Assembly (NCBI GenBank): GCA_910575615.1
Contig: CAJTEX010000001.1
Span: forward strand, 62,001 to 126,000
Length of the DNA: 64,000 bases
Direction of reading: 5' to 3'
Source: Bacteroidales bacterium
GTDB lineage: Bacteria > Bacteroidota > Bacteroidia > Bacteroidales > Muribaculaceae
How positions within the stretch are numbered: position 1 is the first letter of the stretch; every line of letters begins with the position of its first letter. The notes below the pieces were generated by a model, which had not been told where the DNA came from, searched no databases, and saw only the letters and a list, made by a program, of their open reading frames with translations. This document shows positions 14,480 through 22,785 of the stretch, in pieces. Both the position numbers and the translations under genes were made by a program.

Positions 14480-15657
14480 TGGGAACCAGCCTGAAAATCC
14501 TGAGAGAGAACGGGAACGTCCCCAAGAGCTTGCCGGGCGAGGACCATATTACGGGCCTTGTGTTCTACATGGCGGCGGCCGACATTCCGGACGCATTCCA
14601 GACCGAGCGTGTGCAGGCGCTCAGCACGATAGACGCGGCAGAGGCCGCCGGCATAACCGCGGACGCGGCGAGCTGGTCGGTGAAAGTGCTGCACTATCAG
14701 CTGAGCGAGCTCTACCGCCTCAATCCGGCCGTTAGCCTCTACGTGGGTATCTTTGAGAAGCCACAGGGGGCGCAGACATTCGCCGAGCTTAAGACGGTGC
14801 AGAACTTCGCCGCCGGACGCATTCGCCAGATTGGCGTGTGGTGCGGCGACACCCCGGTGAGCGGGGACGCCCTCACGGCGCTGCAGGGGATAGGTGACGT
14901 GCTGGCCGAGGAAGAGGCCGAGCTGTCAATCGTGTACGCCCCTAAAGTGGCGAACATAAAGCAGCAGGCCGTGAACCTTGCCGGCGAGAACAAATGCCGC
15001 GTCAGCGTGGTGATAGGCCAGGCGGGCAGCGGAACCGGCGCAGAGCTGTACAACGACAACGCCAACGAGGCCAAGGCGAGCGTAAGCGGTCTGGGGGTGG
15101 TGATGGGGCTAATCAGCGCTGCGAGCGTCCACCAGTCAATCGCCTATATAAAGCAATTCCCCACGGGGGTGAGCCTTCCGGCATTCGGCGACGGCACCCT
15201 TGTGCGCGACGTTGACAAGGCGCTGATCGAGACGCTGGACAACACGGGGCGTTATCTTTTCTTTGTAACGCACACGGGGCTGGCGGGCAGCTATATGAAC
15301 GACAGCCACACAATGGACTCGAGTATTAGCGACTACGCGGCCATTGAGAGCGTGCGCACGATGGACAAGGCCGTGCGCGGCATACGCACCTACATGAAGC
15401 CGGAACTCGGCGGCAACGTCTATGTTGACGCCTCCACTGGCCAGCTGGCCAGTTATACCGTGGCGCACCTTGAGACAGTGGCCAACCAGGCGCTCGAAGC
15501 GATGGAGCGCGCCGGAGAACTGAGCGGCTATAAAGCCGAGATAGACCCGGCGCAGGACGTTGCGAGCACGGGCACGGTGAAAATCGTGATCAAGAACGTG
15601 GCGGTCCCTGTAATGCGCCACGTGAGTATAAAAATCGGGTTTGCAAAATCCGTATAA
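14479..15657 (+). CDS. Tail sheath protein (DUF2586-like)
   Basis: A 392-residue protein at the sheath position, before the tube gene. The sequence carries the DUF2586/sheath-like core: an N-terminal DHITGLVFYMAA segment, a middle domain around RQIGVWCGDTPV, and a C-terminal region with RTMDKAVRGIRTYMKPELGG, NVYVDASTGQLASYTVAHLE and VASTGTVKIVIKNVAVPVMRH. The sheath contracts to drive the tube through the envelope, so this phage is a myovirus. Start ATG 14479 overlaps the upstream stop by one base. Confidence 0.85.
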   Translation: MGTSLKILRENGNVPKSLPGEDHITGLVFYMAAADIPDAFQTERVQALSTIDAAEAAGITADAASWSVKVLHYQLSELYRLNPAVSLYVGIFEKPQGAQTFAELKTVQNFAAGRIRQIGVWCGDTPVSGDALTALQGIGDVLAEEEAELSIVYAPKVANIKQQAVNLAGENKCRVSVVIGQAGSGTGAELYNDNANEAKASVSGLGVVMGLISAASVHQSIAYIKQFPTGVSLPAFGDGTLVRDVDKALIETLDNTGRYLFFVTHTGLAGSYMNDSHTMDSSISDYAAIESVRTMDKAVRGIRTYMKPELGGNVYVDASTGQLASYTVAHLETVANQALEAMERAGELSGYKAEIDPAQDVASTGTVKIVIKNVAVPVMRHVSIKIGFAKSV

Positions 15658-15680
15658 CCTAATCCCGAAAAGTCAGAACG

Positions 15681-16127
15681 ATGGCAACAGTAATCAACAA
15701 CGGCGTGCCTATGGTCAACGGAATGTTGGTGGCGTGGGCTGACATTGTGGTACTTGTCGGAGGCGTGCCTGTAACGGGCATTGTCGGCGTAGAGTACAGC
15801 GACGAGCAGGAGATCGTGAACAAGTGGGGGGCAGGGCGTCATCCGGTGGGTCGCGCCAAGGGTCGCATAACTCCGAGCGCAAAGCTGATTCTCTACCAGG
15901 AGGAAGTGCAGGCACTCCAGTCGCAGAGCGTCAACGGGCGACTGCAAGACCTCCCGCCAATCGAAATCCAGGTCAGCTATTTGCCGGACAGCGGCATTGT
16001 GGTGACGGACAAGATCCGCAACTGCCACATATCGGCCAACGCGCGCAAATGGAAAGAGGGAGACACGGGCCAGGAGGTGGAGCTTCCGCTCGTACCCTCA
16101 CATATCGAATGGGGAAAGACGGCATAA
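15681..16127 (+). CDS. Tail tube protein
   Basis: A 148-residue beta-rich protein 23 bases after the sheath gene and before the tail chaperone, where the tube gene is expected. Motifs include VNGMLVAWADIVVLVGGVPVTG, then GIVGVEYSDEQEIVNKWGAGRHPVGR and PSAKLILYQEEVQAL. It forms hexameric rings stacked inside the sheath. The family was assigned by length, order and fold pattern. About 100 bases of AT-rich leader with TTAAACACC-type blocks follow. Confidence 0.75.
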   Translation: MATVINNGVPMVNGMLVAWADIVVLVGGVPVTGIVGVEYSDEQEIVNKWGAGRHPVGRAKGRITPSAKLILYQEEVQALQSQSVNGRLQDLPPIEIQVSYLPDSGIVVTDKIRNCHISANARKWKEGDTGQEVELPLVPSHIEWGKTA

Positions 16128-16189
16128 GCCGCCCCAGGGACAAAATCCAAGGGCCGTTAAGGGCTGGAACCTTAACGGCCACTTGAACT

Positions 16190-16225
16190 CCAATTAAACA
16201 CCGCTTAAACATCAATTAAAAAGAC
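16190..16225 (+). repeat. TTAAACA-type blocks before tail chaperone gene
   Basis: AATTAAACACCG, CTTAAACATC and AATTAAAAAG follow one another at about 12-base steps directly before the ATG at 16226. The same kind of array precedes the DUF3164 gene (629-665) and, on the other strand, the hub gene (7390-7440). Confidence 0.45.
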
Positions 16226-16782
16226 ATGGAAAAAGAGACAGCAAATCAGCAGACACCTACAATTTTCAACGGCAACCTGACCGAGGCCCAGATTGAGGCA
16301 TTCAAGCAGCAGCACCGCAAGAGCTTTGCGATTGAAATCGCCGACGGCGACGAGGTGCATATCGGCTATTTCAAACGGCCGACGCTGGAGACTCTGAAAG
16401 CAGTTACCAAGGTGGCCCGCACCGATGAACTGGAGGCTGGCAAAGTTATGTTTGACAACTGCTGGCTGGGAGGCAGCGAGGAGCTGCGCACGGACGCGCT
16501 GCTCTTTATGGCCGTGCAAAAGAAGCTGGGCGAAGTGCTGAACGGCTTCAACGGAATAATAAAAAACTTGTAGAGGCGTACACTCTGGCGGAGTCGGACA
16601 ATGAGGACGGCTTCGCCAAGGGGTGCGCCCTAATCCGGGCGAACCTGCACGTCGATGTTGAAAATATTGAGACGGAAGAGGAATGGGCGCGGCTCTACTG
16701 TGAGGCCCTGTGGCTGGAGCGGTGGAGGAACCGGAACCGGGCAGAGCTTATCGCGTCGCTGTTTGGTGATGGGAAAAGTTAA
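16226..16782 (+). CDS. Tail assembly chaperone with programmed -1 frameshift (gpG/gpGT-like)
   Basis: The zero frame (16226-16573) codes 115 residues. At 16561-16567 the heptamer A AAA AAC is in the correct phase (codons ATA AAA AAC TTG TAG), six bases before the stop. A ribosome slipping back one base continues KKLVEAYTLAESDNEDGFAKG to a TAA at 16780-16782, adding about 72 residues with no start codon of its own. A short and a long frameshifted product between tube and tape measure genes is the classic design of tail assembly chaperones, which coat the tape measure during tail assembly. The extension (EEWARLYCEALWLERWRNRNR) is clearly coding. Confidence 0.85.
16561..16567 (+). promoter_or_regulatory. 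Slippery heptamer AAAAAAC for -1 frameshift
   Basis: The heptamer A_AAA_AAC fits X_XXY_YYZ and is in phase with the upstream reading frame. It lies just ahead of the zero-frame TAG at 16571-16573. No clear downstream stem was worked out. Confidence 0.85.
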
Positions 16783-16905
16783 AGCCAGGGCAGAGTCCCG
16801 TTTTTACCGGCTTTGAAAATAGCCCGATACAAGGCGTAAAAAGCCCAGCCCAGATAAGCGAAGAGGGCGCCGTAGCATATTATTTTAAGCAGTAAGCTGA
16901 GCATA
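16779..16905 (-). pseudogene. Small leftward membrane-protein gene, apparently frameshifted
   Basis: Read leftward from ATG 16905, the frame gives MLSLLLKIICYGALF and then loses sense; the next frame from about 16862 gives AYLGWAFYALYRAIFKAGKN and ends in TAA at 16781-16779. Joining them by removing one base near 16859-16861 would give a 40-residue one-pass membrane peptide with a basic tail. A canonical host-type promoter lies upstream. It may be a decayed or sequencing-affected superinfection-exclusion-like gene, but the evidence is limited to sequence look and the promoter. A second copy of the ATGCTCAGCTTA start region lies at 16912-16923. Confidence 0.4.
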
Positions 16906-16952
16906 TAAAAATAAGCTGAGCATATAAAAAAGTGTTACCGGTTGCTATGCCA

Positions 16953-16983
16953 CAAATATAACAAATAAAACCGACATGGCAAA
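16953..16983 (-). promoter_or_regulatory. Leftward Bacteroidetes-type promoter
   Basis: On the minus strand, TTTG (16983-16980), 19 bases, then TATATTTG (16960-16953) match the host consensus exactly. It overlaps the first codons of the tape measure gene and points to the small leftward membrane ORF, against late transcription. Confidence 0.6.
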
Positions 16984-19153
16984 CGTTTTTGACTACATTT
17001 TTAACATAGGCGGGAATTTTACGGCTCAAATTAGCGGCATGAGTGGCGCAGCCGGAAATTTCACGGCTTCCGTTGAGGGTGCAGACAGCGGAGTCCGTAA
17101 ATTTACGGGCTCTCTGGCCACGTTCTCATATATGAAAGATGTATTTCAGAACGTAGCCGACGGCTTTAGCCAGTTGAGCGGCGCTGGCATTAAGCTGGAC
17201 AGCCAGATGCACGACCTCAGCGCGGTGGCCGGCGTGACGGGTGACAGTCTGAAACAGATTGAGGGCTTCGCACGTCAGAGTGCCAAAGCGTTCGGTACAG
17301 ACGCGGCGGTGGCCGTCGAGGGTTACAAGCTGCTGCTCTCGCAGCTGAGCCCCGAACTGGGTAAATATCCCGAAGCTCTCAGCGCGATGGGCGACTGCAT
17401 ACAGACGACCAGCAAGCTGATGGGGGGCGACGGCGTGGCGGCGGCGCAGGTGCTAACCACGGCGATGAACCAGTACGGCGTCAGTCTGGAGGACCCAACA
17501 GCGGCGAGCGAGGAAATGGCGCGCATGATGAACGTAATGGCGGCCGCCGGTCAGGCCGGATCGGCGGAGCTCCCGGCTATCAGCGCGGCACTCCAGCAAT
17601 GCGGTATGGCCGCCAAGGCTGCAAACGTCAGCTTTGAGGAAACCAACGCCGCAATCCAGGTGCTTGACAAAGCAGGCAAAAAAGCCAGCGAGGGCGGTGT
17701 CGCCCTCCGCAATGTTCTAGGCCAGCTCAGCAAAGGACGCTTTGTCGAGAAGCAGGCACGGGAGGAACTTGAAAAGGCCGGTATTGATGTTGTGGCTCTG
17801 GGCGATAACTCCAAGAGCCTTAAAGAGCGCCTCGAGATGCTGAAACCGATGCTTAACGATTCCGCGCTGCTGTCAAAATTCTTTGGTGTGGAAAACGCCA
17901 ACGCCGCCCGCGCGCTTATCCAGGGCACCGAGAGTCTGCAAGGCTTCACGGACGCCGTTACAGGCACCAATAGCGCGACCGAGCAGGCGGCTATAGTCAT
18001 GGATAGTTACGCCGAGAGACAGGCAAGAGTAAACCAGCAGTTTGAGGATCTTAAAATTTCCATATTCCAGGCCACGGGCGATTTTTCGTTGTGGTGTGGC
18101 GTGCTGACCTCTGCACTTGTGCCGTTTGCGCAGCTCGCACCGCTACTGACCGCAGTTTGGAAATTCATGTTGCTAATAAAAGGCCTGAACTGGGCCGGAA
18201 TGTGGGCCGGGTTTGTCAGCTGGGCGCGCTCCGCAGTTGTGAGCTTCGCGCTGATGAACGGCACACTCTCCACAACAAACATGATATCGCTGGGCTTTAT
18301 CGGCAATATGGGGCGCGCCACCATTGGGCTGATACGCTTTGCAACTGTTGGAATATTTAACGCCCTCAAAGGTCTGGGCGCCCTGGTCCTGTCATTCATA
18401 ACGGGCGGCACGGCTTCGGCTGCATTCTCTGCCACCGCTTCAACCTCATTCGGAATATTTGCCACAACAGCGTCGGCGGCCTGTCGCGCCGTTTCAGTGG
18501 CAATTATGAGCATTCCAATAGTTGGCTGGATAGCGGCAGCCATTGCCGCCCTTATCGCAATAGGGGTTTACTTCTGGAACACGTCGGCCAAATTCCGCGC
18601 GGTGCTCAAAGGCACATGGGCGGCGTTTAAGGCTTGTTTCATCGGCATAGGCGAGCTTGCAAAAAATACCTTTGGAGCCATTGGAGACCTTATCAAGGCG
18701 GCGTTTAAGCTGGACGGTGCCGGGATAGACGCAGCGCTCAACAGATTAAAGTCCACGTATAGCGACTATGGCAAAAAAATAGGCCAGGCGTTTAACGAGG
18801 CTTACGACGCTGAAATGACGGAATCTGCCAAAAAGGAGGCGGCCGACAAGTCCAAGGCAAAAAAAGGAACCGGAGGCACCCCGAACACCAGCGGGGCGAC
18901 AGTCCCAGAGGTAACGGTGCCGTCGGTCAATCCCACCGGCACAACCCTGAGCGGAGCCAGCGGCACAGGCGGCAGCGGTTCCGGAAGCGATGGTGGCGGG
19001 AAAATCAAAAATATAACAATCAACATTGAAAAGCTTGTCGAGCGCTTCGAGATACACAGCGCGACCGTCGGCGAAAGTGCCGAACAGGTCAAAACTGCAA
19101 TGCTTGAGGCCTTGATGGGCGCGCTTAACGATACCCAACTGGCAACGTCATGA
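16976..19153 (+). CDS. Tail tape measure protein
   Basis: A 725-residue protein. The N-terminal half is the conserved phage tape measure core: ASVEGADSGVRKF, then LDSQMHDLSAVAGVTGDSL and QSAKAFGTDAAVAVEGYKLL, then MMNVMAAAGQAGSAELPAISAAL. Several membrane-type segments follow at about 365-400, 420-500 and 500-535, and a Gly/Thr/Ser linker (615-680) precedes a C-terminal coiled region. It sets tail length and is ejected ahead of the DNA, its hydrophobic segments probably helping pass the inner membrane. It follows the frameshifted chaperone and overlaps the next start by four bases. Confidence 0.92.
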   Translation: MANVFDYIFNIGGNFTAQISGMSGAAGNFTASVEGADSGVRKFTGSLATFSYMKDVFQNVADGFSQLSGAGIKLDSQMHDLSAVAGVTGDSLKQIEGFARQSAKAFGTDAAVAVEGYKLLLSQLSPELGKYPEALSAMGDCIQTTSKLMGGDGVAAAQVLTTAMNQYGVSLEDPTAASEEMARMMNVMAAAGQAGSAELPAISAALQQCGMAAKAANVSFEETNAAIQVLDKAGKKASEGGVALRNVLGQLSKGRFVEKQAREELEKAGIDVVALGDNSKSLKERLEMLKPMLNDSALLSKFFGVENANAARALIQGTESLQGFTDAVTGTNSATEQAAIVMDSYAERQARVNQQFEDLKISIFQATGDFSLWCGVLTSALVPFAQLAPLLTAVWKFMLLIKGLNWAGMWAGFVSWARSAVVSFALMNGTLSTTNMISLGFIGNMGRATIGLIRFATVGIFNALKGLGALVLSFITGGTASAAFSATASTSFGIFATTASAACRAVSVAIMSIPIVGWIAAAIAALIAIGVYFWNTSAKFRAVLKGTWAAFKACFIGIGELAKNTFGAIGDLIKAAFKLDGAGIDAALNRLKSTYSDYGKKIGQAFNEAYDAEMTESAKKEAADKSKAKKGTGGTPNTSGATVPEVTVPSVNPTGTTLSGASGTGGSGSGSDGGGKIKNITINIEKLVERFEIHSATVGESAEQVKTAMLEALMGALNDTQLATS

Positions 19154-19797
19154 GTATAATTCCACAACCGAGTTTAGGCGGCAAGAAATTGCCTGTGAGC
19201 ATAGATTTTGCGGCAATGAGCTGGGCGCAGCACATGGCCAAGCGGCTTGTGCGGTTTAAGGAGCTGGGCGGAAGCCCGGATCGGGACGGCATAAGCGGCC
19301 ATGAAATCGGGCAGCCGATAACAGACCCGGAGTATTGGGAGGGTCGGTGGGTGCTCTGTCCTCTGCGTCTGGAGCGAGAGAACGGCGAGGGGTTAACCTT
19401 TGCCGACGCGGTGTCGGCAGCGAGCCGGGAGCACAGGATTGTGAGCACCGCGCTGGTGGGACGTGACGGCACGGTGAAAGAGTATATAAACGCCGGCGAC
19501 TGGTCGGTCAACATAGTGCTGGGCTTGCAACATACAGAGGGGGGAGTGATAGCAGACGAGTGGCCCGGCACGGAAGTGCGTGAGGTGCGGAAGTTGCTGG
19601 AGACAAAAGAGGCGCTAAGGGTGCACAGCGAATTTCTGGACGCTCTGAATATTGGGCGGCTTGCGGTTAGGGGCTACACCTTGCGGCAGATGACAGAGGC
19701 GAATTATCAGGTATGTGAGATCAGCGCCGTTAGCGACGAGGACTATGAGATATTCAGCAACGATTATGAACAACCCAAAAAAGAGGCGACTCAATGA
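19150..19797 (+). CDS. Tail/baseplate protein, DUF6046-like
   Basis: A 215-residue protein coupled to the tape measure gene by a four-base overlap (ATGA). It begins with QPSLGGKKLPVSIDFAAMSW and contains EGRWVLCPLRLERENGEGLTF and a conserved-looking AGDWSVNIVLGLQ segment, then GVIADEWPGTEVREVRKLLE. The pattern fits proteins annotated DUF6046 in Bacteroidales phages, located between tape measure and baseplate wedge genes, the place of the Mu gp43/gp44-type tail-tip proteins. Function is inferred from order. Confidence 0.6.
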   Translation: MSIIPQPSLGGKKLPVSIDFAAMSWAQHMAKRLVRFKELGGSPDRDGISGHEIGQPITDPEYWEGRWVLCPLRLERENGEGLTFADAVSAASREHRIVSTALVGRDGTVKEYINAGDWSVNIVLGLQHTEGGVIADEWPGTEVREVRKLLETKEALRVHSEFLDALNIGRLAVRGYTLRQMTEANYQVCEISAVSDEDYEIFSNDYEQPKKEATQ

Positions 19798-20075
19798 AAG
19801 GCATATTGATAGACGCAAAGACCGGCGATTTGCTTGTGGAACGTGGCGGCATAACTGTGGGTGAAACAGAGGGGCAAACTGCGGAGGCCGTGGTGCTGAC
19901 TATGCGTGGGGAGCTGAAAGAGCACCCGCTGCTTGGAGGTGAAGCCGGACGGATGCGCGGCGGCCAACCGGATGTTATGTGGCCCGGCGAGATGCGCCAG
20001 ATGCTTCGCGGATGCGGGGTGGAATGTGAGCGCGTGACAATGGAAGCTGATGGCACAATAAGCATAGAGCGATGA
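19794..20075 (+). CDS. Baseplate wedge protein, gp25/GPW-like
   Basis: A 93-residue protein overlapping both neighbours by four bases. It reads as a small alpha/beta domain with VGETEGQTAEAVVLTMRGELKEHPLLG, a pattern close to the gp25/W lysozyme-like wedge family and its Mu gp46 counterpart, in which an early strand pair is followed by a helix and the phrase P-L-x-G. It stands one gene ahead of baseplate J, consistent with that role. The short length makes the family call moderate. Confidence 0.55.
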   Translation: MKGILIDAKTGDLLVERGGITVGETEGQTAEAVVLTMRGELKEHPLLGGEAGRMRGGQPDVMWPGEMRQMLRGCGVECERVTMEADGTISIER

Positions 20076-20371
20076 AAACGACAGCGAAAGAAAGACAAAC
20101 GATGCTTGATGTAGCCTTGCAAAGCGGCGGCCACGTTGAAACGGTGCTGATTATGGCAGCCGCCAACGGGCTGAGCGTGACCGACAGGCTGGAGGAGGGG
20201 CAGGAGCTGACAGTGCCGGAGCCGGTGGAGTACGGAGACGCTCGTACTGTAAGACTGTACCGGGCGTACGGAGTGGTGCCGGCAACGGAGGCGAGCGCTG
20301 ACGATATGACGGCTTGCCCTTACGGAGGCATTGGCTTTATGGGCATTGACATAGACTTCGAGGTGAGTTAA
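20072..20371 (+). CDS. Small tail protein with LysM-like segment (gpX-type)
   Basis: A 99-residue protein. The phrase HVETVLIMAAANGLSVTDRLEEGQELTVP resembles a LysM repeat (helix-loop-helix followed by GQELxVP), as in tail protein X of P2-like phages. The rest is short and acidic, ending GIGFMGIDIDFEVS. Overlap with the previous stop (ATGA) shows coupling. A role in baseplate or tail-tip assembly is inferred from order. Confidence 0.55.
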   Translation: MKTTAKERQTMLDVALQSGGHVETVLIMAAANGLSVTDRLEEGQELTVPEPVEYGDARTVRLYRAYGVVPATEASADDMTACPYGGIGFMGIDIDFEVS

Positions 20372-20394
20372 AAAGGTATTAAACAGGTATTAAA

Positions 20395-21243
20395 ATGGCA
20401 CGAAACATTGGTGAAATAAAAAGCGAGATAGCGCGTGAATTTATGCGCAACAAGCAGGCCGCCGAGCGGTACGGGTTTGAACCCGGGGCGGAGTTTGGCG
20501 ACATGTTCGGCGCTGCAAGTGTTGAAAACATTCTGCTGTATGTGTGGGCAGTCTGTGCATGGACCGTTGAACAGCTCGTCGCCCTCCACAAAATGGAGGT
20601 GACAGCGGAATTGGAGGGGCTGATAGCGCACCGGCCGAAATGGTACCGTGACAAGGTGCTCCAGTTCATGGAGGGCAAGGAATTGGAGGCAGACAGCGAC
20701 ACATATGAAACGGAGGGTATGAGCGAGAGCGATGTGTCGGCGGCGCGGGTGGTAAAACACGCCGTAGCAACCGAAAGTCGGGACGCCAGCCTGCTTACTA
20801 TAAAAGTGGCAGGAGAAAGCGGCGGAGAGCGGCGGCCGCTGACTGCGGAGCAGGAGCGTCAGCTAAAAGCGTATATAAGCGAGATCAAGGACGCGGGTGT
20901 GAGGGTGTCGCTTGTGAACATGGAGGCGGACACTTTCGGCTGCACAGTGGACGTGTACTATAACGCTATGCTGGAGCCGGGGGCTGTACAGACGGCGTGT
21001 GTGCAAGCAATCTGCGACTATATCGAGAATTTGCCATTTAACGGAGAATATACGAATATGGCCCTCGTTGACCGCATACAAGAGGTGGAGGGGGTGAAAA
21101 TAGTGGAGTTGCGGGGTAGCTCCGCGCAGGCCGCAAACGAGAGTACAACGACACAGATTGACGCGCGTTTGACCCCCGCAGCGGGCTATTTCAGGCCAGG
21201 GACGATAACTGTTAACATGAAAGCGTATGACGAACAAGGCTGA
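20395..21243 (+). CDS. Baseplate J-like protein
   Basis: A 282-residue protein resembling Mu gp47/P2 gpJ. It starts with MARNIGEIKSEIAREFM, has an N-terminal helical section including WAVCAWTVEQLVALHKMEVTAELE, then the J core with ARVVKHAVATESRDASLLTIKVAGESGGERRPLTAEQERQLKAYI, split here only to name its parts: ARVVKHAVATESR and LLTIKVAGESGGERR. The C-terminal section has INMxAYDE-like wording. It forms the wedge arms of the contractile baseplate. A TTAAACA/TTAAAA leader precedes the start and the next gene overlaps by 17 bases. Confidence 0.7.
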   Translation: MARNIGEIKSEIAREFMRNKQAAERYGFEPGAEFGDMFGAASVENILLYVWAVCAWTVEQLVALHKMEVTAELEGLIAHRPKWYRDKVLQFMEGKELEADSDTYETEGMSESDVSAARVVKHAVATESRDASLLTIKVAGESGGERRPLTAEQERQLKAYISEIKDAGVRVSLVNMEADTFGCTVDVYYNAMLEPGAVQTACVQAICDYIENLPFNGEYTNMALVDRIQEVEGVKIVELRGSSAQAANESTTTQIDARLTPAAGYFRPGTITVNMKAYDEQG

Positions 21244-21736
21244 CAGGACGTATGACGTAAACATCAAGCGGCTGGCCCTGCTGACGCTGCCCACATGGCT
21301 GCGGCGACCACTTGCCGGGGCCCTGATATATGCGGGGGTTGCGCCGCTGGGGCGACTGCTCCAGGAGCTGCGCGCATACAGGAGCGCGACAAGCTACAGG
21401 CTGAGTCACAACGGGCAGGTGTGCAAGCTGCGAGGGACCCTTAACGATGAGTTTGACCCCGAGCAGCGCCGCATAAAGATAGAGGACAGCGACGGCGCGG
21501 AAATCCTGGAGGTGTCGGCTATCCATATGAGGGAGGTCGGGCGGTGGACGATGCTGTCCCGCCGAGGGGCGGGAGCCGCAAGCATACACAGGGAGGGCTT
21601 CAGCGGGACGAGCGGTTACGACTTCTGGGTGACAGTACCGGAGGAACTGCGGGTGGCCGAGATGGAAACGAGGCTGCGAGCGGTGGTAAATATGTATAAA
21701 CTTGCGAGCAAACGCTATGCAATAAACTATAAATGA
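21227..21736 (+). CDS. Tail protein I-like (Mu gp48-type baseplate protein)
   Basis: A 169-residue protein that begins 17 bases inside the baseplate J gene. The beginning (VNIKRLALLTLPTWLRRPL, then APLGRLLQELRAYR) is characteristic of the tail I/gp48 type in Bacteroidales phages, where the N-terminal helices dock to J. The C-terminal half has GYDFWVTVPEELRVAEMETR and a helix that ends in YAINYK. The protein links baseplate and tail fibres. Its place between J and a collar-domain fibre gene supports the call. Confidence 0.7.
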   Translation: MTNKADRTYDVNIKRLALLTLPTWLRRPLAGALIYAGVAPLGRLLQELRAYRSATSYRLSHNGQVCKLRGTLNDEFDPEQRRIKIEDSDGAEILEVSAIHMREVGRWTMLSRRGAGAASIHREGFSGTSGYDFWVTVPEELRVAEMETRLRAVVNMYKLASKRYAINYK

Positions 21737-22755
21737 CAATGGAAAAGATATTAGGCAATTTTCTGACACAGGCAAACAAGGACTTTCCTCTGGACTGCGA
21801 GACGCTGGACTATATCCAAAAGCTGGCGGCGCTGGCGGCGTTGGCGGGCAACATAGCCGGCGACCGCGTGGTGCTTTATGGCTGCGAGGCCAACGCCGAT
21901 GGCACGCACAGGGGGGCGGGCTTTGTGTTTGTAAGGACACGGAGCCAGTCCGAGGGGGAGGTGTTGCCATGGGATGGCGGCCCGACAACTGGCGGCATGT
22001 ATGTGAAGCAGGAAGCCATAACGGTGAGCGCCAACAACACTGACTATCCCAAGGCGTACACGCGGCGGAGTCTCGCGCCTGGTATTGGAGACGAGAACTA
22101 CAGTTGGGATGACTTTACCGACATAAAGACCATAAAGGAGCTGATGGCAGAGAATCGAGACCTCCGGTCTGAACTCGCTATGGTTGAGCCGTCCCCGCTT
22201 GGCTCGGTGGTGATGTGGGCGGGGGCTAATGTGCCAGAAAGGTATGTGCTTTGTGACGGGCGTGCGCTGAGGGTGGCGGAGTTTCCCGAGCTCGCGGCTG
22301 CGCTTGGGACGGTGTTCAACTCGGCTGTGTCGGCGGGAGGGACACGTTACACGACAGAACCTGGATTTTTCCGCGTGCCTGACTTGCGCGGACGCTTCGT
22401 GGTGGGCCGGAGTGACACAGAGCCTGACTACCTGGAGAGTGGTTCCGCGGGTGGCAAGAGGTCGGTGGCATTGGCGGTCGAACAGATGCCGGCCCATAGC
22501 CACATGCTAAAGGACTTCATTATGATACCCAAGGGGAGCGGCGAGTGTGGCGCGGGAGTGTGGGGTGTTGGTGGCGAGTCCTTGCAGGCTGGATATGACC
22601 AGGTATGGAACAACCCCAAGCGTTGCGACACGGCATCTGACAACAGGGGGTACATACAATGGTTGCGACACGGCACAGACAATGCCGGATCCGGGGAGGC
22701 CCACGAGAACAGGCCCCCATATTATGTGCTCGCGTACATAATGCGGGCAAAATAA
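21733..22755 (+). CDS. Tail fibre with phage collar domain
   Basis: A 340-residue fibre. An N-terminal anchoring part (LDYIQKLAALAALAGNIAGDR) leads through a central segment to the phage tail collar domain at about 155-235: PLGSVVMWAGANVPERYVLC, then GFFRVPDLRGRFVVGRS, followed by a loop-rich tip and the typical ending ENRPPYYVLAYIMRAK. Collar domains trimerise and present host-binding tips. Start ATG 21733 overlaps the previous stop; a second ATG two codons later is an alternative. The region 22,500-22,700 is Gly/Cys/Trp-rich and may be the variable receptor-binding part. Confidence 0.88.
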   Translation: MTMEKILGNFLTQANKDFPLDCETLDYIQKLAALAALAGNIAGDRVVLYGCEANADGTHRGAGFVFVRTRSQSEGEVLPWDGGPTTGGMYVKQEAITVSANNTDYPKAYTRRSLAPGIGDENYSWDDFTDIKTIKELMAENRDLRSELAMVEPSPLGSVVMWAGANVPERYVLCDGRALRVAEFPELAAALGTVFNSAVSAGGTRYTTEPGFFRVPDLRGRFVVGRSDTEPDYLESGSAGGKRSVALAVEQMPAHSHMLKDFIMIPKGSGECGAGVWGVGGESLQAGYDQVWNNPKRCDTASDNRGYIQWLRHGTDNAGSGEAHENRPPYYVLAYIMRAK

Positions 22756-22785
22756 TAGTTTTATGAAAATTCATTTGTATTTGAA

